Shown piece by piece: positions 44,029-53,443 of a DNA stretch of 64,000 bases. Each line of letters starts with the position of its first letter. Positions within the stretch are counted from its first letter, which is position 1. The notes under the pieces were generated by a model. It was not told the origin of the DNA. It searched no databases and saw only the letters and a program-made list of their open reading frames with translations. Origin of the DNA: Acanthochromis polyacanthus (lineage: Eukaryota; Chordata; Actinopteri; Pomacentridae); contig NC_067129.1 in the NCBI RefSeq assembly GCF_021347895.1, positions 36,654,104-36,718,103 on the forward strand. Reading direction: 5' to 3'. Both the position numbers and the translations under genes were made by a program.

Positions 44029-44526
44029 CAAGGGCGTCAGTTTGTTTTTAAAAGTGGGGGGGGACGGAGACCACAGCACTTTGAGAAAATGTCAAAGAAC
44101 AGCGGCAAAATGCCAAAAGCTGGACCCGAACTCACAACCACCATAACAAAGGCGGAAGCTTATGCTGTTGAGCTATCCGTACATGCATGTAGAGAGGTCT
44201 GTGGGCCGCTATAGTACTAATTCTCCTGGGCCGAAATTTTGCCCCTGCACGCCTTTGGTCGGAGCTTCCACTTGGCACAGGCGCAAATTTAGCATCTGTG
44301 CGGGTTTTTTTTTTGTTTGTTTTTTTAACCTCACGAAGGTGTGCTGCGTATCTGTGCAACTCTCGGCCGAGTGCGGATGGTGCGTTCAGGAGCGTCGGAA
44401 TTTTCTATACTACTGAAAATAACTGGGTTTACAACGGCTTACATGTGAAGAATTTGAATGTGTTGGAGACAAAAATGACCCCTGACAAAAAGTGGGGGGG
44501 ACATGTCCCCACCATCCCCCCCTAAA
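44029..44526 (-). mobile_element. Non-autonomous insert with tRNA-like region, inside Tc1 element 4
   Basis: Flanked by CTGAGAC (44022-44028 and 44527-44533). Removing it restores the normal Tc1 end sequence. Interior G-runs (GGGGGGGACATGTCCCC) are typical of a common fish repeat. On the minus strand at 44178-44120 it carries a tRNA-like stretch: GGATAGCTCAACAGCATAAG (A-box) and TTGTGAGTTCGGGTCC (B-box), with a complementary CCGCC/GGTGG stem between them. No clear terminal inverted repeat. SINE-like or hAT-like. Confidence 0.6.
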
Positions 44527-45100
44527 CTGAGACTATCACAGAGCAGGTGCATTTATACGGAGACTTGATTACACACAGGTGGATTCTATTTATCATCAGT
44601 CATTTAGGACAACATTGGATCATTCAGAGATCCTCACTGAACTTCTGGAGTGAGTTTGCTGCACTGAAAGTAAAGGGGCCGAATAATATTGCACACCCCA
44701 CTTTTCAGTTTTTTATTTGTTAAAAAAGTATAAAATATCCAATAAATTTCATTCCACTTCACGATTGTGTCCCAATTGTTGTTGATTCTTGACAAAAAAT
44801 TAAAATTTTATATCTTTATGTTTGAAGCCTGAAATGTGGCGAAAGGTTGAAAAGTTCAAGGGGGCCGAATACTTTCACAAGGCACTGTACATACTTACCC
44901 AGCCAGATACCGCACCGAATGCAGTAACCCCTTGACGTTCGTCAGGCGTGGTTAATCATATGCTTCCAACTTCATGTCCTCTTTCACTACATCCATCAAC
45001 TTCCTCTTTGGTCTTCGTCTAGGTCCCCTGTCTGGCAGTTCAAAACTCAGCATCCTTCTACTGATATAGTCACTGTCCCTCCTCTGTACTTGGATGACAG

Positions 45101-45469
45101 AAGATAATACTGTAATACTGAAAACCAAGAGTCAAACTTGAAGTTGCATCGATAGCTTCAAAACCAGCTTTACAATACAGGCCTCAGGGGCCTGTTCCTC
45201 TGTTGTTGAGTTCAAGGGACGATGCTGAAATGTATTATTATTTTCTTATGCTTCTATTTAACTTTCAACATGGCATGAGTTTGAATTGAGGCATCACATT
45301 AATGGACAGACGTGCACGAACAGTGGGACTTTTTTAATGATGCAGGGATTTAATTATGTATTTTCCACATTTCATCCAAAAACGACACAGAAATGCGTAA
45401 TACACAGTTGTGTGCCAAAATGACACACCTTTTTTATGCATATTGCTCTACAATTTCAAATGCATTGGG
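45101..45469. other. Intergenic spacer between two RTE tails
   Basis: No gene or repeat recognised. Confidence 0.45.
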
Positions 45470-45805
45470 CAACTAGATGAGCCCTCAGTAGAGGGCAGAA
45501 CCACGCCCTCTGCTGGCGAAAACCCTGTCCTCCCTATACAACTGATGCAATATGTATCAATTTTGATCATCGTACGTATCTCCCTCCCTACTTGATCTGC
45601 TGACCTGTAACTCCACAACTGAGCAGGGGACCTTAGACTGATCTTCAGTGCCAAGTTTGATTATCCTGACTTCAGCAGTTGCAGAGATATCACATGTCAT
45701 GTGACCAGACATGTCATACATACATACATACATACTTACCCAGCCAGATACCGCACCGAATGCAATAACCCCGCCGACGTACCCGTCGGGCGTGGTTAAC
45801 AAAAT
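45470..45805 (-). mobile_element. Second RTE-like LINE 3' tail
   Basis: It shares CTAGATGAGCCCTCAGTAGA, GCGAAAACCCTGTCCTCCCT, a CATA tetranucleotide run and ACCCAGCCAGATACCGCACC with the copy at 42625-45100. Only the non-coding 3' region is present, so it is a strongly 5'-truncated insertion in the same orientation. Confidence 0.65.
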
Positions 45806-47775
45806 GAAATATCCATGATAACAAAACCTTGCTGCAATGAAACAGACACCAGCAGCTTAAAGATTAATGAAACCAGTAATGAATGTAATCGGAGTATTTT
45901 TCCACACAACATACTCAGAAGAGCTGAAGTGTGTTTCATCCAGCTGTTTGGAACTATTGACTCAGAGTTTCTTTAATACTTTCAGCATGAAATGTCAGCA
46001 GAATCCATATGAGCACTTCCAAAGAGTGTACATTTGCACACCGAAAAACAACAGTGACTAAGAGCTGATTAGTCCACAGCAGGATCCGATGGCGGGTCAC
46101 ACTCTTGTTGGTCTGCATATCCATCAGGTGAACTGTCACACTGAGAACAGTTTAATTTCCAGCTGTTTAGGACTATTTCTTCATAGTGTATTATAAACTA
46201 TCAGCCTCAGACAACAGTAGCATCCACGAGTGTCTCTGAGAGACAGAGAGCTGCACACATTTATAAATGGAGTAACAGTCATAATTTTATTAATTAGGTT
46301 TAACTATAAGTTATCCAGACAGGGACAAAGAGCTGATGAGGATGTAACAGCAGCTGTGAACATTTCATCTCAGACAGGTAAACTGTCACGCAGTTATCAG
46401 CTGCAGTTTGATATTTTGTCCCATGAGCTGAGTTCTTGACTTTCAGCTTTACTGTTTAAGAAATTAAATACACTAGGCTGTTTGTTAATTGGACACTTTA
46501 ATCAGCTGCTTTTAGTTTAGTTTTACTCCGTTGTTTCATTTTTATGTATTATATGTCACTTACTGCATTGTCTAGTCTCATGTTAATGACAAATATAGCA
46601 TGTGTACCACTGCATTGTCCGGCAAAGTATGTTTGAAGGCTGCCATAAGGAACATTAAAGGACAAGTGACCTGTTGTGGAATTTCAGCGAGGTCGAGAGA
46701 ATGAGGAAGCAGACACAGAGACACACTGGAGACTCAGATGACTTAAGTTGTGAGTATTGTTTACTGATGTCAGAAGAAATGACAACAACAGACCAGTAGT
46801 TCATGCAAGCAATGCCAGCATCAGTTTTGAGGATTCTCTCTATGACCTTAGAAAGGGGAAAGAGTATTTTTTCTTTCGCATAACTAACGTGAAGGAGACT
46901 GAATGATACAATGCCGTCACTTTAATGGATTTAAAACCCAGCAATTTTCCATGTTGCATATCTGAAAGGGGCTTAAGAGAAAAGTTGGGGGAAATTTATC
47001 GAACGAAGGACAAAGCATATTCTGAATTCAAAACTAAACTCAAATTTTGATGTTTTGAAAATATACCAAGCTGCTGAATGCTTCAGTGTCATAAGAAGGC
47101 ATTATAGCACAAACTGATGAACTGACATAAGCTGAACAGCTAAAAATTCATCACTAACACACAAGTGACACATCACTTAGACAAGGATTCACTGTTGTTT
47201 CACTTATAGCTGAGTGAGTTGAACACAACATGAGTCTGAAAATTGTAATAGGCACTTTTCACTATTGTCTTGCTTATAGAGTAAATCATCAGTGGATTTA
47301 TCACAAAAGACATGTATAATACTGATGATAGCTGTAATTGTAAACAAGCCAGAGAATCAACTCTCGTGATTTTATAGCTCTCAATAGTGGATGCTTCAGA
47401 CTATGCCTTAAAAGTGCTGAGGTCAGGATCCAAACCTGCTACTCCTTTCTGCCTGGGTGGCACTTCAGCAATACTATGGACTGACATTCAAGCTCTGTCA
47501 GCCTCAGAACGTTTTTCATCATTCTCTTTTTAACCTATCTCTTGTAAGACACTGAGTTCCATGATGGTGTGCAATTAAATTGCTGGAGTGCTCCTTTAAT
47601 TCTCAGAAATTGTGGAAAAGTTCAATTTTGCTATTCATGTTAATGCAGCTGTTCTACAGGTTTGTTTGTTTTTTAATGATTCACACTAACAGAGATACAG
47701 GAATGTTTGTGCACACACACACTCCTACCTTAGAGTTTCCCATTAATAATAGCTTTGAAGCTACCAGATGCCATA
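45806..47775. other. Intergenic, no gene supported
   Basis: AT-rich sequence with short unconserved open frames. Nothing recognisable. Confidence 0.45.
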
Positions 47776-49377
47776 CAGGTCCTTCTCAAACAATTAGCAT
47801 ATTGTGATAAAGTTCAGTATTTTCTGTAATGTACTGATAAACATTAGACTTTCATATATGTCAGATTCATTACACACAACTGAAGTAGTTCAAGCCTTTT
47901 ATTGTTTTAATATTGATGATACTGGCCAAAAAGTAAAGAAAAACCAAAAATCCCTATCTCAAAAAATTAGCATATTCCATCCGACCAATAAAAGAAAAGT
48001 GTTTTTAATACAAAAAAGTCAACCTTAAAATAATTATGTTCACTTATGCACTCAATACTTGGTCGGGAATCCTTTTGCAGAAATGACTGCTTCAATGCGG
48101 CGTGGCATGGAGGCAATCAGCCTGTGGCACTGCTTGAGGTGTTATGGAGGCTTCGATAGCGGCCTTAAGCTCATCCACAGTGGTGGGTCTGGTGACTCTC
48201 AACTTCCTCTTTACAATATCCCACAGATTCTCTATGGGGTTCAGGTCAGGAGAGTTGGCAGGCCAATTGAGCACAGCAATACCATGGTCAGTAAACCATT
48301 TACCAGTGGTTTTGGCACTGTGAGCAGGTGCCAGGTCGTGCTGAAAAATGAAATCTTCATCTCCATAAAGCTTTTCAGCAGATGCAAGCATGAAGTGCTC
48401 CAAAATCTCCTGATAGCCAGCTGCATTGACCCTGCCCTTGATAAAACACAGTGGACCACCACCAGCAGCTGACATGGCACCCCAGACCATCACTGATTGT
48501 GGGTACTTGACACTGGATGTCAGGCATTTTGGCATTTCCTTCTCCCCAGTCTTCCTCCAGACTCTGGCACCTTGATTTCTGAATGACATGCAAAATTTGC
48601 TTTCATCTGAAAAAAGTACTTTGGACCACTGAGCAACAGTCCAGTGCTGCTTCTCTGTAGCCCAGGTCAGGCGCTTCTGCTGCTGTTTCTGGTTCAAAAG
48701 TGGCTTGACCTGGGGAATGCGGCGCCTGTAGCCCATTTCCTGCACACGCCTGTGCACGGTGGCTCTGGATGTTTCTACTCCAGACTCAGTCCACTGCTTC
48801 CGCAGGTCCCCCAAGGTATGGAATCGGCCCTTCTCCACAATCTTCCTCAGGGTCCGGTCACCTCTTGTAGTTGTGCAGCGTTTTCTGCCACACTTTTTCC
48901 TTCCCACAGACTTCCCACTGAGGTGCCTTGATACAGCACTCTGGGAACAGCCTATTCGCTCAGAAATTTCTTTCTGTGTCTTACCCTCTTGCTTGAGGGT
49001 GTCAATGATGGCCTTCTGGACAGCAGTCAGGTCGGCAGTCTTACCCATGATTGCGGTTTTGAGTAATGAACCAGGCTGGGAGTTTTTAAAGGCCTCAGGA
49101 ATCTTTTGCAGGTGTTTAGAGTTAACTCGTTGATTCAGATGATTAGGTTAATAGCTCGTTTAGAGTATCTTTTCATAATATGCTAATTTTTTGAGATAGG
49201 GATTTTTGGTTTTTCTTTACTTTTTGGCTAATATCATCAATATTAAAATAATAAAAGGCTTGAACTACTTTAGTTGTGTGTAATGAATCTGACATATATG
49301 AAAGTCTAATGTTTATTAGTACATTACAGAAAATACTGAAATTTATCACAATATGCTAATTTTTTGAGAAGGACCTG
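47776..49377 (-). mobile_element. Tc1-like element 5, high-copy fish/lamprey type
   Basis: TA at 47774-47775 and 49378-49379. Ends start CAGGTCCTTCTCAAACAATT and finish TTTTGAGAAGGACCTG. Long inverted repeats contain the inner repeat CTCAAAAAATTAGCATAT (IR/DR). The sequence is of a Tc1 family I recognise as abundant in teleosts, and I recall it being reported as exchanged with parasitic lampreys. 1602 bp. Confidence 0.9.
48092..49048 (-). pseudogene. Tc1 transposase, DD34E, C-terminal frameshift
   Basis: Open for 318 codons from MGKTADLTAVQKAIIDTLKQ. Catalytic Asp in LFSDESK, Asp in FQHDLAPAHS and Glu in LNPIENLW, 34 residues apart. Near 48135 an extra A in CCTCAAGCAG shifts the frame, and about 9 bases are missing just before it compared with related copies as I recall them. 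The normal C-terminal end (GFPTKY) is still present in another frame down to about 48055. It is therefore one indel from being open. Confidence 0.85.
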
Positions 49378-49746
49378 TATATAGCTCCAGTGAAGCTCAC
49401 ATGCCTATGGCTGCCTGACTAACATCACGCAAAGATCCTTAGAAGGAGAGCAGCACTCCAGTTCTCTCTGCAGGTAACATCGAAAACTGCAGGAGGAGAC
49501 AGAAGACATCTGGAGTTCCTGGCAAATGAAACCAGTCATGGTCAATCATGGCTCAATCTGCTCTCAATTTAGCATAGAGCACTGGAGACATATTGTGGCT
49601 GTACTGATGTCAGTTTCATGGCAGAGTTTATACAAACTGTCACCTCTGCCATTCACACCAAACTTTTTTTCATTTTGGATTTTAATTGAAAGCTAAATCT
49701 GATATATAAAAACATATAAATATTTATCCAAGATTGTTGATTGTAA

Positions 49747-50105
49747 GGGCTGCACAGTGGAGTAGTGGTTAGCACTTTCACCTTGCAGTAAGAAGATCCC
49801 CGGTACAAATCCCGGCCTGGGCCTGGGATCTCTCTGCATGGAGTTTGCATGTTCTCCCTGTGCATGCGTGGGTTTTCTCCAGGCACTCCGGCTTCCTCCC
49901 ACAGTCCAAAAATATGCTGAGGTTTACTGATCACTCTAAATCGCCCATAGGTGTGAGTGTGATTGTTTGTCTGTATATGTAGCCCTGTGACAGACTGGCA
50001 ACCTGTCCAGGGTCTTCCCTGCCTTCGCCCGAGTCAGCTGAGACAGGCTCCAGCACCCCCTGTGACCCTCGTGAGGATAAAGCGGTGTATAGAGAATGGA
50101 TGGAT
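49747..50105 (+). mobile_element. tRNA-like/GGATG composite repeat, copy 1
   Basis: A tRNA-like head (GCACAGTGGAGTAGTGGTTA, then a B-box-like GGTACAAATCCCGG) is followed by a conserved body (TGCATGTTCTCCCTGTGCAT, CTTCCTCCCACAGTCCAAAA) and a GGATGGATG end. A very common teleost SINE-like family. Confidence 0.65.
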
Positions 50106-50800
50106 GTTAATTGTAAGTGACTGGCACAAATTATATAGGAGGCCTATAATGTCAAGCAATGGGTCTATGAAGTTTGCAAATGTGTAAAGTATTTTATTAC
50201 AGCCAGATTAAGCTGCAGACTTACAACTTTAAATTCAGTGTGTGTCAAAATTTTATCCAGTATTCCAGCAAAATAATGATTTTTAAATTAAAAAAAATAC
50301 ACAATAGAGATTATTTAATTTGAACTTCTTTGGTTTATATTTTTGTTTTGAAAATGTTTGGCGTATGATGATGTAAGTTTTGCATTTAGCCTTGATAAAT
50401 CAGGACAAAAAAAACAGCTGTAACAGAAAATGAATCATAGAAAAACTACTACAATTGTAAAAACAATTGCTAATGCGGGGGCTGAAGCTTGCCGAATTGC
50501 AGCGTGGCTCCCAATGTTTAGCTAAATCTGTGAATTAATTTCCAGCAAAGGGTATACTCTTGGTAAAAACGATGTCAGTTCTAAATTCGTAAATTTATAA
50601 AGGGGGTTTAGTATTATGTGTTCTGTACAAGTGACAGTAGAGCACATCGAGTCGATTTTTAAGCTAGTTGTGATACAAAATGAACACGTTAAAAAACGTA
50701 CCTTTATAGTTGTTAAAGAAAAATAAGTAAAATAAAAAATTTCCAGCTGTTGCAGCACCTTTAAGCGTTATAGTGCTGTAATGGTAACGCCATGATCAGT
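50106..50800. other. Upstream of sc5d, no gene seen
   Basis: AT-rich intergenic sequence. No repeat identified. Confidence 0.45.
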
Positions 50801-50940
50801 TCCTCCAATTGGCCAATCGGAAATCATAGCCAACCTGCCGTGATCGGAAACTCGTCTCTCATTGGTTTATATTTGCGTGACGTATAGAGAAATCGGTACT
50901 GATTGGTCGTTCGGCTGCCTTTAGTCAGTAAAGATTTCTC
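50801..50940 (+). promoter_or_regulatory. sc5d: sc5d promoter region
   Basis: A cluster of CCAAT-type boxes lies on both strands: CCAATTGGCCAAT at 50805-50817, ATTGG at 50861-50865 and 50902-50906. A TGACGTA CRE-like site lies at 50878-50884. All are just upstream of a GC-richer stretch that ends as a splice donor at 50973. Sterol-synthesis promoters commonly use NF-Y (CCAAT) with SREBP; no convincing SREBP site was seen by eye. The transcription start is not mapped. Confidence 0.5.
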
Positions 50941-50973
50941 CGCTGCTGTTCCGGGATACCAGCAGCAGAAAAG
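50940..50973 (+). other. sc5d: sc5d exon 1, non-coding (5' end uncertain)
   Basis: CGGGATACCAGCAGCAGAAA leads to a strong donor (AAGGTACGG) at 50971-50979. It lies directly downstream of the CCAAT cluster. There is no ATG, so it is 5'UTR. The 5' end is inferred, not seen. Confidence 0.5.
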
Positions 50974-53387
50974 GTACGGTACTATTTAAAAAAATAAATA
51001 TATGTTTATATCAACACTACGTTAGTGCATCTACCTTATTTTTTCATATTATACTGTGTGTAAATGTAGGGAAATATTTAGCTTTCGGGAGAGTAGTACA
51101 ATTCACTGTTAATTTGACCTAAATAAAATAACTTGTGTTATTTAGTCATACTGCCACGACCTATTTTGAACAAAGCAGATAACAAGTGGTATTTCAGGAA
51201 GAGAAATATTGATAAAGAATGGATAAATGAACAAATTTGTTTTCATTCACTGACCTGCAGCCCAGTATAGATAGTTTTTACCTGATTAGTGAAAGTTTCC
51301 TCCACCTACCAGAATATCCAACTGGTCTGTTAGATGCATTAATGAGAAACACCTGACATTCAGCAGCATTATATAACTGTCATGCTATTTTCATATTAGA
51401 ACTTATTCTACAGTCTTTGTCGGGTCTAGAACTTGGTTTATCTGGTGAATTTGTTTGAATCTCTAATTTCATAATAAGTAATATTGTCTGGTCTCAACTT
51501 CAGTATTTATTTTAGATACAGGTACATTGCTAGTGTTTGTTGTAATCGCTAAGGTAAGTTTGCACAAAAAATGTTATTTTAGTAATAATAACAGTTATTT
51601 TGGGAAAAATAATAAAAATGTTATTTTAGTAATAACATTTTAGGGTCTTAATTGTAATATTTAATTTAGTTATTTTAGTAATAACATTTTAGGGTCTTAA
51701 TTGTAATATTTGACTTAGTCAGTTAATTTTCTATAATAAACTTTACTGTAGAGTTTTCATCTTGTTTTTTTTTTTTTTTTTACTATATCAGACCGTTAAA
51801 TATGTATAATAAGTAATATTGTAAGGTGTTAACCTCAACATTTAATTTTGTCAGAAAAATTTGTATGTTGAAAAATCTAACCTTAATATTTAGGTTTGTC
51901 AGATAATATTTTTATAATAAATAATTTTGTAGGGTCATAACCTTAATATTTACTAAACAGGTACATTTATAAAATAAACAATATTGTATTGATTAATATT
52001 GTATTAAGTCCCAACCTTAATATTTAAGTTAATTAGATACATTTTATGTAGGTTCTAACTACAGCTAAACAATATGCAATAATAATAATAATCATGCTGC
52101 TATTATGTTGTGATATTACGATAGAAGTCACAACTTTAGCGGGAATGGTAATTTTTGCTTTCATTTTGTACTGAAACATATATAAAAATGATAATGTGAC
52201 TTTTGTTGGTAGACTGGGACAACTCTGTAGCACCACAGTACTTTATTTATTGCGATATATATTGGTATATTATGACACATTTTACCTTTATCAAAAACTT
52301 GCAGCTCCTACAATTTAGATATTGCACTTTGCCTTATTGTGACTCCAGTAATATTTTGATTAATTTTGCTGGCCTTGTGTCAACATTAATAATGAAATTA
52401 GTCTTGTGAATTTATATTATAAATGCAGCTGTAAGGCTTTAATCTCAATATTTGAAGTTTAATACTATTTCTGTATTGTCTGGCTCAATGTCTGTTGATT
52501 TAAAAGTGCTATGTTATTAAGTTGACTTCACCAGAGACACAAAGCTAACAAAAACTCAAATACAACGAGTACGGTTGTTGTGTGTCCTTGCTCAAGATTT
52601 GTTTCTCTTTATTCTGCTCTTCACAGATTCAACATGGACCTTGTCCTGAATGTTGCTGACTACTACGTCCTCACTCCGTATGTGTACCCGTCATCGTGGC
52701 CAGAGGATGGAGCCCTGCGGCAGATCATCAGCCTGCTGTTGCTGACCAACCTTGGCGCTGCCATCCTGTACCTGGGCCTGGGAGCCATGAGCTACTTCTT
52801 TATCTTTGACCACAATCTGATGAAACACCCACACTTCTTGGAGGTATAAAAGCCTGTGTCTCTCTTTATGAGTTATAAACTGAATGTTGGCACTGCTAAA
52901 TGTTATGCAGTCACTTGAACTTTGTGTCAATCTGTTTGTGGATTTCAACACATTATGCTTGAGTGACTGGTGGTCAAAAATATTTTGCTGAGTGCAAATA
53001 TTTTATATTATTTGTATCTTGACATAAAATATTGCAATATTTTCAAAATATGTGTGTTTTTAAGTTTTTAAATGATGATAGACGTCTACGGCGCAGAAAA
53101 TACAACAGGCTTAATGAACACGTGTTAGTAGGAGCAATTCCTTGTTGGTGTTGGTCTTTTCATGGAGTTTATTGACAATAACAATATTAAATTATATCCT
53201 CAGGCAAGTATTCAAATGTTCAAAGAGCCTTTCTCAGCAAGTGTTGATTAAGGGTTTTAGATTCTGTGTTCATAGCAATCCACAGATGAATTAAATCCAT
53301 TATATCACAACGTACAATCAAAATGCAAGTACAAAGTCTGGAGAATTACCTGTTATCACGTCTGATTCATTTATTGTGGTTACATTT

Positions 53388-53443
<56 letters not shown>

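Larger units (their letters stand above)
42756..44887 (-). mobile_element. Tc1-like element 4 with intact transposase
   Basis: TA at 42754-42755 and 44888-44889. Ends begin CAATGCCTTGTGAAAGTATT and finish AATACTTTCACAAGGCACTG. Inverted repeats of about 215 bp (42756-42974 and 44672-44887) contain an outer and inner GGCCGAATA-type repeat (IR/DR). At 2132 bp it is longer than usual because of a nested 498-bp insert at 44029-44526. It sits within the tetranucleotide tail of the RTE-like LINE. Confidence 0.9.
42625..45100 (-). mobile_element. RTE-like LINE 3' fragment, split by a Tc1
   Basis: The minus strand from 45097 encodes RRMLSFELPDRGPRRRPKRK followed by LMDVVKEDMKLEAYD and a stop, the C-terminal end typical of RTE-type ORF2. 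It is followed by a 3'UTR (GTGCGGTATCTGGCTGGGTA) and a GTAT tetranucleotide run. The tail continues at 42755-42625 on the other side of the Tc1 element (42756-44887). A second copy of the same tail lies at 45470-45805. Confidence 0.65.

Noticed and set aside
44132..44178. Functional tRNA gene on the minus strand
   Set aside because: The anticodon loop appears one base too long and no acceptor stem can be drawn; better explained as a tRNA-derived repeat segment.
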